From: Lachnospiraceae bacterium
GTDB lineage: Bacteria > Bacillota > Clostridia > Lachnospirales > Lachnospiraceae
Length of the DNA stretch: 43,349 nt
Assembly: GCA_015057955.1 (NCBI GenBank)
Contig: SVDE01000007.1
Span: forward strand, 1-43,349
Reading direction: 5' to 3'
The position numbers and the translations under genes were made by a program. A model generated the notes under the pieces. The model made no database searches. It was given only the letters and a program-made list of their open reading frames with translations, and was not told where the DNA came from. Within the stretch, counting starts at the first letter, position 1. The number at the start of each line of letters is the position of its first letter. Shown piece after piece: positions 23,045 to 31,573 of the stretch.

Positions 23045-23947
23045 ATGTCCTTTCAGTCAACCGGACCGCGTTCCATATCAACAAAAACAATGCGTATCCC
23101 CAAAGACATCCCTCAGAATATCACCGAAAAGGTCCGCGAAAGGGCATTTCTGCCCTCCTTTTCCGGCTCACTTACAATAGAAGCATCTCTGGCTTTGCCG
23201 GTATTTATTTTCTTCGCTGTCTGTATTGTTCACTTTCTTCTGCTGATATCTCTTCAGGCTGACATACAGATCCACGTTGAGGAAGCAGCAAGGGATATCG
23301 GCAAAGCCCTGTACATTGCTAAAGATTCCGAGACAGAGGCTCTGGCGATCGCCAACCCGCTGACCATTAAAGCTAAGATAATGGATGCTCCTCTGTCAGA
23401 GCGGATAGATAATTCGCAGGTCAGAGGAGGGTCTTCAGGCATACACACTCTGCTTTCAGGTTATGACAGTGAGAGCGGAAAGCTCAGCATAATCGTAACA
23501 TATGCATACGATTTTCCTTATCTGCCTGACGGGATAGGTGATCTGAACTTCATGCAGAAATGCATTTGCCGTGCATGGATCGGACGCGATCTATGCGAGG
23601 GCAGCGGCGTCAGCCATGCAGACGGAAGCGGCAAAGACGGGCATACAGTATATGTAACGCCAAACGGCACCGCATATCATACGTCCCCTTCATGTCCATA
23701 TCTTGATCTTTCCATTGAGGCTGTGCCGGCTGACCATATAGAAAATATGAGGAACCGCAGCGGAGGCAGATATGGAAAATGCAGCTGCGCCGATGACCAC
23801 TCCGGTGTGTATTATGTGACCGGTTACGGGATCCTCTATCACAGTGACCTAAACTGCCCAAGCCTCAAAAGAACTGTTGAGGCAGTAGATATATCAGAAA
23901 CAGAAGGCCGGCACATTTGTCCCAAATGCGCTGCTCACGGAGATTGA
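23045..23947 (+). CDS. tadE: TadE-like pseudopilin with C-terminal repeated YH/CP module
   Basis: A 300-residue protein. Residues about 38-75 are a TadE-type pseudopilin segment (SGSLTIEASLALPVFIFFAVCIVHFLL). The mature part includes two copies of a small Cys-containing module near the C-terminus: YVTPNGTAYHTSPSCPYL and YYVTGYGILYHSDLNCPSL, ending with CPKC. Such modules are seen in other secreted Firmicute proteins and could bind metal. GGAGG precedes the start. TadE proteins are processed like pilins and act in pilus assembly. Confidence 0.75.
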   Translation: MSFQSTGPRSISTKTMRIPKDIPQNITEKVRERAFLPSFSGSLTIEASLALPVFIFFAVCIVHFLLLISLQADIQIHVEEAARDIGKALYIAKDSETEALAIANPLTIKAKIMDAPLSERIDNSQVRGGSSGIHTLLSGYDSESGKLSIIVTYAYDFPYLPDGIGDLNFMQKCICRAWIGRDLCEGSGVSHADGSGKDGHTVYVTPNGTAYHTSPSCPYLDLSIEAVPADHIENMRNRSGGRYGKCSCADDHSGVYYVTGYGILYHSDLNCPSLKRTVEAVDISETEGRHICPKCAAHGD

Positions 23948-23949
23948 GC

Positions 23950-24384
23950 ATGTCCGTCTTTTCCATTTTATCCAGAACTATTCTTCTGCTTGGTATAGGA
24001 TGGGCTGCGCTAGAGGACCTGAGAACGGGAAAAGTCCGAATTATCCTGACTGCTTTTCTTTTCGCTTCAGGGCTGGGTCTGAAACTATTGGAGGGACACA
24101 TAAAGATCTGGGACCTGCTCCTGGGAAGCTGTATAGGACTGGGGCTGGTACTCTTATCTTTACTTTCCAGACAGGCGATCGGCATTGGAGACGGCCTCAT
24201 GTTCATGGCATCAGGCGCTTCGCTCGGACTGACTGACAATCTCTGGCTTCTCCTTATCTCCCTTGCATTAAGTTCAGCGGCATCCATTGTCCTTATGGTC
24301 ATTTTTAAATATAAAGGCAGGAACCGGATCCCGTTCATACCTTTCATGCTGACGGGATACATATGCCTGCTGATGATTATCTGA
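23950..24384 (+). CDS. tadV: TadV/CpaA prepilin peptidase
   Basis: A 144-residue, multi-spanning A24-family aspartic peptidase. The two catalytic Asp residues are visible in ALEDLRTGKV (near 24) and GIGDGLMF (GxGD motif, near 80). It lacks the N-methylation domain of long PilD enzymes, as usual for Tad systems. The start at 23950 is selected for GGAG 7 nt upstream, overlapping the end of tadE. It should cleave the leaders of flp and the TadE-like proteins. Confidence 0.85.
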   Translation: MSVFSILSRTILLLGIGWAALEDLRTGKVRIILTAFLFASGLGLKLLEGHIKIWDLLLGSCIGLGLVLLSLLSRQAIGIGDGLMFMASGASLGLTDNLWLLLISLALSSAASIVLMVIFKYKGRNRIPFIPFMLTGYICLLMII

Positions 24385-24399
24385 AAAGAGAAAGGCTTC

Positions 24400-24699
24400 A
24401 TGATGAAAACAATTGTTAAGGTGTTAAATGCATCCGTCCGGGCTTCATTTACGATCGAAGCTGCTTTTATCCTGCCGATCGTTTTTGTTATCACAGTGTG
24501 GTTCATAACCACGTCATTCACCATTCACAGCAAGGTGCTGGCTTTTTCCGAGGCGATCTTCCGGACCATTAAAGATACAGAGGCTGCGTCAGACCGCATC
24601 AATATCGACAATCTGGACGGCAGGACTATCCTGCTGAAATACAAACTCTTAAAAGACGGGTTAAGCGCGCTTACAGGAGGTCTTGATGATGAAGATTAG
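24400..24699 (+). CDS. Short TadE-like pseudopilin
   Basis: A 99-residue protein with the TadE-like start RASFTIEAAFILPIVFVITVWFITTSF (about 14-40), one membrane helix and a short acidic tail. AAAGG precedes the start. It ends inside the ribosome site and start of the FHA gene, overlapping it. Probably a minor pseudopilin of the Tad machine. Confidence 0.75.
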   Translation: MMKTIVKVLNASVRASFTIEAAFILPIVFVITVWFITTSFTIHSKVLAFSEAIFRTIKDTEAASDRINIDNLDGRTILLKYKLLKDGLSALTGGLDDED

Positions 24700-25819
24700 C
24701 TACCGCAGGAATTCCGGCATCAGTTATATGGTCATCGAAGCCGCTGCAGATGGTACGGATGATCCTTTTTTTATGAAAATGACCGCTAACAACAGCATTC
24801 CTCATCTGCTGCCTTTAAAAACAGAAAAGATCAACAGCCAGACTTATTATCTGTATGAGATCACGGGTAAACGCTCTTTGGACAAATATTTTGAAACCCG
24901 GAAAATGTCTTATGATGTATTTCTTTCATTTATGGACTCACTTAGATCTCTGACTGATGAACTGGCAGAGCTATTGCTGGATGCTGATAGGATCATTTTA
25001 CGGACAGATGCAGTTTTCCTCGATCATACAAACAGCAGTTTCTGGTTCTGCGCCGACCCCGGTCATGCACCGGATCCCCAGCCTGATATAAAAGATTTTT
25101 TCAACAGACTGCTCTCTCTAATTTATTATGACGATCCCCGGCTGGTAACACATGTGTTTACTCTTAACCGGCTGACTCAAAATGATACCGTCTCCCTCCA
25201 TGAGATCCTGTCCGAAAGTATTACCCCGGATATTGAAACAATTCCCGCGGATGACCCCGGACCTGACTCTCTGCATGAAGAAAGCCCGGAACATATGTCC
25301 TTTATCGATAAGGCGAAGACGTATTTCAAGGGAAAAACCGCTTCCGAAATATATGATGCCATTAATTCCGGTAAAATCTTTAAGCTGATAAAAGAAACTG
25401 ATGTACCCTCTTCTTTTACAGTCACTTATGATAAACCCCGCCACATTCCCGTGAAGGAGCCTGAATATCCCAAACCGCAGGAGCCTGTTTCTGACACTGC
25501 GCCTCTGAACATTTCTGATCTTCCTTTTCACCGGCTAAACGGAACAGGCACTGCGGAAGGCATCATTATACTGCTGGATCATTTTCCTTTTACCATAGGA
25601 AAAGATGGGGACAGCGTTGACTTTCATCTCGAACGCCCTGAAATATCCAGGACCCACTGCCGGATATATGAAAATGAAGACGGCTCTTTTGACATTGAAG
25701 ACCTTAACTCCACAAACGGCTCCTCTGTAAACGACTCCTCCCTTGATCCCTATTCACGCATTCCCCTCCTTCCCGGCGACACCGTTATCCTCGCCGACAT
25801 GAAGTTCATTTTTTTATAG
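24686..25819 (+). CDS. DUF6382-like / FHA domain protein
   Basis: A 377-residue protein with an N-terminal domain resembling DUF6382 (about 1-180), a linker, and a C-terminal FHA domain (about 295-377: FTIGKDGDSVDFHL, EISRTHCRIY, LNSTNGSSVN), which binds phosphothreonine peptides. AGGAGG at 24675-24680 lies inside the preceding gene. ATG codons at 24686 and 24689 are both possible, and a TTG at 24683 is too close to the ribosome site. As the last Tad operon gene it probably links the pilus to Ser/Thr kinase signalling, which is inference. No kinase gene is in the window. Confidence 0.75.
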   Translation: MMKISYRRNSGISYMVIEAAADGTDDPFFMKMTANNSIPHLLPLKTEKINSQTYYLYEITGKRSLDKYFETRKMSYDVFLSFMDSLRSLTDELAELLLDADRIILRTDAVFLDHTNSSFWFCADPGHAPDPQPDIKDFFNRLLSLIYYDDPRLVTHVFTLNRLTQNDTVSLHEILSESITPDIETIPADDPGPDSLHEESPEHMSFIDKAKTYFKGKTASEIYDAINSGKIFKLIKETDVPSSFTVTYDKPRHIPVKEPEYPKPQEPVSDTAPLNISDLPFHRLNGTGTAEGIIILLDHFPFTIGKDGDSVDFHLERPEISRTHCRIYENEDGSFDIEDLNSTNGSSVNDSSLDPYSRIPLLPGDTVILADMKFIFL

Positions 25820-25861
25820 AGTTCCTACTGAAAAGATGATACTATTTTTGTATCTTTACAG

Positions 25862-26938
25862 TTGGAGGGCGCTCTTATTTTTACAGCGATACTGAAATTC
25901 CTGGGATCACAGAATTTCGCCCTGGCGACCACGAACATTCCTGAGATATGCATACTCAGGAATCAGGTTAACGGCCGGGGTATTTATTGTGTCCTCGTGG
26001 ATAATACCAGGACCAGGATCTGCTCCTCCTCCCAGCTGCAGGGCATAAGCTCCAGCCTGCAAAGCCATGAGACCATCGGGCTTTCGTCCGGACCTGATGA
26101 CATACTGTTCATCGTCATCACCGGAGATGTAAACCGTGACAAAGGCCTTGCCTCGGCAGGGGTCAATCTCTGGCTTGCTGATGAGCAGACAGGAAAGCTT
26201 CTTATATACGAAAACCAGCCCGAGGATTTCTTCGGCCTCAGATACGGCATTGAAAATGCCATGCGCGGTGAATATACCGACGGCATGTTTGAATTCAATG
26301 GCGGAAATAAACCAAGGAAAACTGCCGGAGGCAGCACTACCGTCAGGAACATACCTTTTGTTACGATCGCGCTCATAGTCCTAAACGTGGCCTATTATCT
26401 GGTCCTGTCTGCGATGGGCAGAGTGACTGACACCTCATTCATGCTCTCCATGGGAGCCAACTTTGCTCCTTATGTTTTCGGAAAGTTTGAGATATGGCGC
26501 CTGGTCACATCCATGTTCATGCACTTCGGCCTCATGCACCTGTTCTCCAACATGCTGTATCTGGCGATCGCCGGATATAACATGGAAAAGATCTGCGGAC
26601 GCTTCCGCTTTCTGCTGATATACATACTCTCAGGGATAGGCGGGAACCTGGTCTCCGCCGCGTGGTATCACCTCCGCGACATCAACACCATCTCCGGAGG
26701 AGCGAGCGGAGCGATATACGGACTGATCGGAGGCATTGCCCTGCTGACTTTCATAAGCTTCAGGAAGCTTAAGGCAACCTATGTATTTGCACGTATAATA
26801 ATCCTGCTGATCTTTGTTTTTTATTCAAGCTTTGCCAGAACCGGCGTTGACGGCGCCGCTCACATAGGAGGATTCTTCTTCGGGATCCTGCTGACATTCT
26901 TACTTATAATCGGAGGTAGAAAAAATGAAAGACGATAA
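25862..26938 (+). CDS. Rhomboid-family intramembrane protease with N-terminal domain
   Basis: A protein of about 358 residues. The C-terminal 200 residues form a six-helix rhomboid with the nucleophile Ser in GGASGAIYG and the catalytic His in DGAAHIGG; the MHFGLMHLFSNM motif is also conserved. The N-terminal 160 residues are a soluble domain seen in some Firmicute rhomboids. The start codon is unclear: a TTG at 25862 has no ribosome site, whereas GGAGG at 25864-25868 would serve an unusual ATT at 25877. The 3' end overlaps the HIT gene by 14 nt. The substrate is unknown. Confidence 0.82.
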   Translation: MEGALIFTAILKFLGSQNFALATTNIPEICILRNQVNGRGIYCVLVDNTRTRICSSSQLQGISSSLQSHETIGLSSGPDDILFIVITGDVNRDKGLASAGVNLWLADEQTGKLLIYENQPEDFFGLRYGIENAMRGEYTDGMFEFNGGNKPRKTAGGSTTVRNIPFVTIALIVLNVAYYLVLSAMGRVTDTSFMLSMGANFAPYVFGKFEIWRLVTSMFMHFGLMHLFSNMLYLAIAGYNMEKICGRFRFLLIYILSGIGGNLVSAAWYHLRDINTISGGASGAIYGLIGGIALLTFISFRKLKATYVFARIIILLIFVFYSSFARTGVDGAAHIGGFFFGILLTFLLIIGGRKNERR

Positions 26939-27344
26939 CTGCATTTTCTGCAAGCTCGCGAACGGCGATATCCCTACAACGACGCTTTACGAAGATGATG
27001 ATTTCCGCATCATATTTGATGCTTCACCCGCAACTGTGGGACATGCACTGATCCTGCCAAAGGACCATGTGGCAAATGTATTTGAGATATCTGACGAGCT
27101 TCAGGCAAAGGCATATGTACTTGCCAAAAAAGCTGCTGCCGCCCTTACCGAAGTTTTCGGCGCAGACGGCATCAATATCCTTCAGAACAACAACGAAGCT
27201 GCAGGGCAGACCGTGTTCCATTTCCACATCCACCTCATCCCCAGATACAAGGGCGACAAGGCAATGGTAAGCTGGAAACCCGGCGAGCAGGATAAGGCCG
27301 CGCTTGAAGCAGGCCTTGCCAAATTTAAAGAGATCATCGGCTGA
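26925..27344 (+). CDS. HIT-family nucleotide hydrolase
   Basis: A 139-residue histidine-triad protein of the Hint/HinT type. The N-terminal CIFCKLANGDIP is the usual zinc-type Cys start; the triad is HFHIHLIPR (about 98-106). Such proteins hydrolyse adenosine phosphoramidates. GGAGG within the end of the rhomboid gene precedes the ATG. The coding frame is complete and of normal length. A convergent terminator follows. Confidence 0.9.
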   Translation: MKDDNCIFCKLANGDIPTTTLYEDDDFRIIFDASPATVGHALILPKDHVANVFEISDELQAKAYVLAKKAAAALTEVFGADGINILQNNNEAAGQTVFHFHIHLIPRYKGDKAMVSWKPGEQDKAALEAGLAKFKEIIG

Positions 27345-27365
27345 CATTCCATCGGAGCATAAAAA

Positions 27366-27400
27366 ATCAGCGCCTGCGGCATATGCTGCATGGCGCTGAT
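27366..27400. terminator. Bidirectional terminator between HIT gene and murG
   Basis: ATCAGCGCC (27366-27374) pairs with GGCGCTGAT (27392-27400). ATTTTAT follows on the + strand and TTTTTT on the minus strand, so it serves both convergent genes. Confidence 0.8.
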
Positions 27401-27414
27401 ATTTTATAAGCAGC

Positions 27415-28563
27415 TTATTCCTCTTCCTGCTCTTTGTCCTCTTCCATATGGGCTGCCATTATCTCTTCGTCTGAGACATCCGTATCCCCATCCGGAACCG
27501 GCTCTCCTGCCGTCTCCGCTATGATGTCCGCAACCATCCTTGCCGCATTTTCCCCGCCGGCTTTTTCCATGGCATCTATGTATTTATCTTTGTTTTCAAA
27601 TACTTCCGCCACCGCGGCGATCAGGCTGTCCGTGTTAAGGTCCTGTTCAAGAAGGACATGTGAAAAACCGCGCTTTTCGAAAGACTCGGCATTCAGGATC
27701 TGGTCTCCCCTGCTCGCATCTGTTCCGAGCGGAATGAGTACATTCGGCTTCTTTAGAGCAGCAAGCTCGCAGATGACATTTGCTCCCGCCCGGGAGATAA
27801 ACACATCGCTCATGGCCATGAGGTCGTTCAGGCCGTCTGACACATACTCAAACTGAACGTAACCGGGTGTGCCGTCAAATGAAGGATCCATCTTTCCGGC
27901 TCCGCAGATGTGGACTATCTGGAACTTCTCAAGCAGCTGGCTAAGCGCTCCGCGGACTGCATTGTTGACATTGAGCGAGCCAAGGCTTCCGCCTATTACC
28001 ATCAGCACCGGCTTTTCTGTTGTAAAGCCACAGACTTCTCTTCCTTTAGCCGGATCTCCCTTAAGGAGTTCATCCCTTACCGGAAGTCCTGTATGAATGC
28101 CTTTTCCGCCAAGGTATTTCTCGGTCTCGGGGAAGCTGAAGCATATCTTATTTGCCCTGGGAATGCATATCTTATTGGCAAGTCCCGGGGAAAGGTCGCT
28201 TTCGTGGATCACTACCGGGATCCTGTATCTGCGCGCGGCAAGCACTACAGGGACTGCTACAAATCCGCCTTTTGAGAAGACAACGTCCGGGCGGTTCTTC
28301 TTCATGTAGCGCCTGGCTTCCCTTATGCCGTGCAGGATATGATGGGGATCCTTGAGGTTCTGTACAGATGCGTATCTGCGCAGCTTTCCTGAATCTATCC
28401 CGGTGTACGGGATGCCTTCATTTTCGATCAGCTTCTTCTCGATGCCGTCATAGGATCCCATGTATTCTATTTCAAACCCTCTCTCCTTCAGATAAGGGAT
28501 AAGGGCGATGTTCGGTGTGACATGTCCGGCTGTTCCGCCGCCGGTCAGTAATACTTTCGGCAT
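27415..28563 (-). CDS. murG: UDP-GlcNAc:lipid I transferase MurG
   Basis: A 382-residue GT28 glycosyltransferase that adds GlcNAc to lipid I to make lipid II on the inner membrane face. GGGTAGHVTPNIAL is the N-terminal G-loop, VVIHESDLSPGLANK and VIGGSLGSLNVN are the central motifs, and SRAGANVICELAAL plus IPLGTDASRGDQ form the UDP-GlcNAc site. The last 25 residues are an acidic tail (DEEIMAAHMEEDKEQEEE) beyond the normal fold. AAGGAG precedes the ATG. It stands alone here, away from the usual mur/fts cluster. Confidence 0.93.
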   Translation of the reverse strand: MPKVLLTGGGTAGHVTPNIALIPYLKERGFEIEYMGSYDGIEKKLIENEGIPYTGIDSGKLRRYASVQNLKDPHHILHGIREARRYMKKNRPDVVFSKGGFVAVPVVLAARRYRIPVVIHESDLSPGLANKICIPRANKICFSFPETEKYLGGKGIHTGLPVRDELLKGDPAKGREVCGFTTEKPVLMVIGGSLGSLNVNNAVRGALSQLLEKFQIVHICGAGKMDPSFDGTPGYVQFEYVSDGLNDLMAMSDVFISRAGANVICELAALKKPNVLIPLGTDASRGDQILNAESFEKRGFSHVLLEQDLNTDSLIAAVAEVFENKDKYIDAMEKAGGENAARMVADIIAETAGEPVPDGDTDVSDEEIMAAHMEEDKEQEEE

Positions 28564-28627
28564 ATGATACTCCTTTTTCTATCTTTCAGCCTACGGCTTC
28601 CGGCATGTATTATACCCTTTTGCTCCC

Positions 28628-28656
28628 TTGTTTTAAACATGGATTTTCATTATAAT
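28628..28656 (+). promoter_or_regulatory. Promoter predicted to give a leaderless deaminase mRNA
   Basis: TTGTTT (28628-28633), 17 nt, TATAAT (28651-28656). Counting seven bases past the -10 box places the transcription start on the A of the ATG at 28663. No Shine-Dalgarno sequence is present before that ATG. Confidence 0.5.
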
Positions 28657-28662
28657 ATCGGC

Positions 28663-29994
28663 ATGAAAACTATAATTAAAGACGGCCTCGTCCTCCTTAA
28701 GGACGGCGAGGGCTATAAGATTGAAAAAAATGATGTGCTCATTGACGGGGAACGGATTGCGCTTGTCGCTCCCGAGATCCCCCAGAAAATGCTGTACATG
28801 GCGGACGAAGTGGTCGACGCGTTCGGCAAGATCGTCATGCCCGGCCTCATTAACGCGCACACACACGCTTACATGTCCCTGTTCAGGAATTTCGCTGATG
28901 ACCTCGAATTCTATGAATGGCTGGATAAAGTCCAGCAAGTCGAAGAATTCATGACCGAGGAAGACTGCTACTGGGGGACCATGCTCTCGGCAGTCGAGAT
29001 GATCAAAAGCGGTACAACCTGCTTTGTTGACATGAACATCAAGTCTGCCATAAAGGGCTTTACCGAGGGCCCTGCAGCTGCATGTGCCGGCGCGGCAAAT
29101 GACTCAGGCATACGTGCGGTCATTTCAAGGGGACTTGCGGGAACCGCTGACAGCGAAGAATCGCTCATGAAGTTCGGCCAGGCGACCGCCGAGATGGACG
29201 CGTTCGCGGGAAATGACCGCGTATCTTTCATGTTCGGACCTCACGCTCCTTACAGCTGCATGGCTGACTACCTTAAGAAGCTTACTGCCGCAGCAAGGGA
29301 AAGGGGCATCGGCCAGACCATCCATCTGTCTGAGAGCGAGTGGGAAATGACCACCATGGCCAATGAACACGGCATGACTCCCATCGAGTATGTCGACAGC
29401 TTAGGCGTATTTGACGTTCCGGTGATCGCCGCACACTGTGTAAATGCCACAGACAGGGACATTCAGATAATGAAGGAAAAGAATGTCAGCGTTGCGATCA
29501 ATCCCAAGAGCAACATGAAGCTTGGCAACGGATTCGCCCCTGTAGACAAGTTCCTTGAGGCGGGACTTAACATATGCATCGGAACTGACGGATGCGGAAG
29601 CAATAACTGCCAGAACATGTTCGCGGAAATGAACACCGCTGCTCTGGTCTATAAAGGCGCGGCCAAAAAAGCCCGCTGCTTTGACGCTGTGGAAGTACTT
29701 AAAGCCGCGACCGAAGGAGGAGCAAAGGCGATAGGAATGGAAGGACAGCTTGGAATCATAGCTCCAGGCGCGCTCGCGGACATCATTCTCCTTGATGTAT
29801 TTGAGCCCCAGTTCTTCCCTTCAAACAACCTGATCTCGGCTCTTGTCTATTCCGCAAAGGGAAGCGAAGTCGACACCGTCTTCATAGGCGGCCGCATGGT
29901 CATGGAGGGAAAGAAGATCCTTTCCATGAACGTAGCCAAGATATTTACCGAGTGCGAAAAGATAGCCGCAAGGCTCGGAATGAAAAATAAATGA
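28663..29994 (+). CDS. Amidohydrolase, MTA/SAH-type deaminase
   Basis: A 443-residue metal-dependent deaminase of the MtaD/SsnA/TrzN amidohydrolase group. Metal ligands: HTH (His 66 and 68) in GLINAHTHAYMSLFRN, His in QTIHLSESE, His in IAAHCVNATD and Asp in IGTDGCGSNNC. The family deaminates S-adenosylhomocysteine, methylthioadenosine or related compounds. The adjacent SAH-hydrolase-family gene, 16 nt downstream, favours SAH. A longer in-frame reading from 28564 is rejected because it lacks a ribosome site and begins in the murG promoter region. Confidence 0.85.
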   Translation: MKTIIKDGLVLLKDGEGYKIEKNDVLIDGERIALVAPEIPQKMLYMADEVVDAFGKIVMPGLINAHTHAYMSLFRNFADDLEFYEWLDKVQQVEEFMTEEDCYWGTMLSAVEMIKSGTTCFVDMNIKSAIKGFTEGPAAACAGAANDSGIRAVISRGLAGTADSEESLMKFGQATAEMDAFAGNDRVSFMFGPHAPYSCMADYLKKLTAAARERGIGQTIHLSESEWEMTTMANEHGMTPIEYVDSLGVFDVPVIAAHCVNATDRDIQIMKEKNVSVAINPKSNMKLGNGFAPVDKFLEAGLNICIGTDGCGSNNCQNMFAEMNTAALVYKGAAKKARCFDAVEVLKAATEGGAKAIGMEGQLGIIAPGALADIILLDVFEPQFFPSNNLISALVYSAKGSEVDTVFIGGRMVMEGKKILSMNVAKIFTECEKIAARLGMKNK

Positions 29995-30010
29995 TAAAAA
30001 AGGAAATGAC

Positions 30011-31246
30011 ATGAGCAATATCAAAGATTTGGGCCTGGCGGAGTCAGGTAAACGCAAGATCGAATGGGTTAAAAGAAACTGTCCTCTCCTCAGGGGACTT
30101 GAAGAGGATTTCGCGGCGTCAAAGCCATTTGCCGGAGTCCGCATCGCTCTTTCCGTACATCTCGAAGCCAAGACAGCATATCTGTGCAAGGTCCTTAAAG
30201 CAGGCGGAGCGGAAATGTTCGTTACCGGAAGCAATCCTCTGTCAACTCAGGACGATGTGGCTGCTGCCCTTGTAAGTGACGGCCTCGAAGTATTCGCTGC
30301 GCACGGATGCACAGACGAAGAATATTATGACAACATCCGCAGAGTCCTTGAAAATGACTGCAACATCATAATAGACGACGGCGGCGATCTGGTCCACATG
30401 CTCCACACCGAGATGACTGACAGGATCTGCCATGTCTATGGCGGATGCGAAGAGACCACTACCGGCATCATAAGGCTGAAGGCCATGGACCGCGCGGGAC
30501 AGCTTAAGTTCCCTATGGTCCTTGTAAATGACGCTGACTGCAAGCATCTGTTCGATAACCGCTACGGCACAGGCCAGTCAGTCTGGGACGGCATCAACCG
30601 CACGACAAACCTCATTGTTGCAGGCAAGAATGTGGTTGTCGCAGGCTATGGCTGGTGCGGAAAAGGTGTCGCAATGAGGGCGAAGGGACTTGGCGCGAAA
30701 GTCATCGTCACCGAAGTCGACCCTGTAAAAGCAATTGAAGCAGTAATGGACGGATTCGAAGTCATGCCGATGATCGATGCTGCTCCTCTCGGTGATTTCT
30801 TCGTTACAGTCACCGGCTGCAACAAAGTCATAACAACCGAAGCCTTTAACGCCATGCATGACGGCGCCATCTGCTGCAATGCGGGCCACTTCGACTGCGA
30901 AGTCGACATGGCTGCCCTCAGGGAGATGGCTGTCGGAACAAAACTCATGCGTGACAATATCATGGGCTACGAACTTGCAAACGGAAATACGATATGCGTT
31001 CTCGGCGAGGGACGCCTTGTAAACCTTGCCTGCGGCGACGGACATCCTGCGGAGATCATGGACATGAGCTTCGCCATTCAGGCGCTTTCAGCAAAATATC
31101 TGCTGGAGCACAAGGATGAGATCAAGTCAAAGCTGATAAAGGTGCCTGCCGAAGTAGACAATGAAGTAGCGCTGAGAAAGCTATCTTTCCTCGGGAAAAA
31201 GATAGATGTGCTGACAGAGGAACAGAGGGCTTACCTGAACAACTGA
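30011..31246 (+). CDS. ahcY: Adenosylhomocysteinase-family enzyme (SAHH or SIHH)
   Basis: A 411-residue NAD-dependent S-adenosylhomocysteine hydrolase family protein. Conserved: NPLSTQDDVAAAL, CEETTTG, VNDADCKHLFDNRYGTGQS, the NAD site VVVAGYGWCGKGVA and CNAGHFDCEVD. The C-terminal Lys/Tyr region of eukaryotic SAHH is shorter here. It is 16 nt after the deaminase with an AAGGAA ribosome site. In Methanocaldococcus the same pairing acts as deaminase then S-inosylhomocysteine hydrolase; that may apply here, as inference. It overlaps the convergent small gene by 16 bp. Confidence 0.88.
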   Translation: MSNIKDLGLAESGKRKIEWVKRNCPLLRGLEEDFAASKPFAGVRIALSVHLEAKTAYLCKVLKAGGAEMFVTGSNPLSTQDDVAAALVSDGLEVFAAHGCTDEEYYDNIRRVLENDCNIIIDDGGDLVHMLHTEMTDRICHVYGGCEETTTGIIRLKAMDRAGQLKFPMVLVNDADCKHLFDNRYGTGQSVWDGINRTTNLIVAGKNVVVAGYGWCGKGVAMRAKGLGAKVIVTEVDPVKAIEAVMDGFEVMPMIDAAPLGDFFVTVTGCNKVITTEAFNAMHDGAICCNAGHFDCEVDMAALREMAVGTKLMRDNIMGYELANGNTICVLGEGRLVNLACGDGHPAEIMDMSFAIQALSAKYLLEHKDEIKSKLIKVPAEVDNEVALRKLSFLGKKIDVLTEEQRAYLNN

Positions 31247-31509
31247 TCTTCCTCGATTATCTGGATCTCCAGATAATCAAACGGTATGTCCTCGATAAAG
31301 GAATCCTTTGTGAAACGGGTTTTTGAGATACGTTTAAACTCTGAAATGTTGCTGTCCAGCCAGATGGGGATGCCAAGATCAAATTCACGGCAGATTTCTT
31401 CAAGAGCCGCATAGACTTTTAGGGTGCGGCCCCGATTGGAAGGATCGCAGACTACGTGATCTTTCAGCATATGATTATGTTTGATGATTTTTCCCCACAT
31501 TCTGAACAT
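31231..31509 (-). CDS. Small conserved protein of unknown function
   Basis: A 92-residue protein. The stretch MWGKIIKHNHMLKDHVV, the segment LEEICREFDLGIPIWLDSN and DSFIEDIPFDYLEIQIIEED are typical of a conserved small Firmicute protein I have seen uncharacterised. The start is 31509 or 31500. A -10 box TACAAT at 31521-31516 would place the transcription start on the A of the 31509 ATG. A longer frame to 31713 runs through the divergent sirtuin gene and is not supported. The 3' end overlaps the SAH hydrolase gene by 16 bp. Confidence 0.7.
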   Translation of the reverse strand: MFRMWGKIIKHNHMLKDHVVCDPSNRGRTLKVYAALEEICREFDLGIPIWLDSNISEFKRISKTRFTKDSFIEDIPFDYLEIQIIEEDQLFR

Positions 31510-31515
31510 GGGCAG

Positions 31516-31545
31516 ATTGTAACATATATCAAGCAGGGGTGGCAA
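31516..31545 (-). promoter_or_regulatory. Promoter predicted to give a second leaderless mRNA
   Basis: On the minus strand TTGCCA (31545-31540), 18 nt and TACAAT (31521-31516). The expected start at 31509 is the first base of the ATG. No ribosome site is present. Confidence 0.4.
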
Positions 31546-31573
31546 CATCCGGCAGCTGACCGGGAGGTTCATT

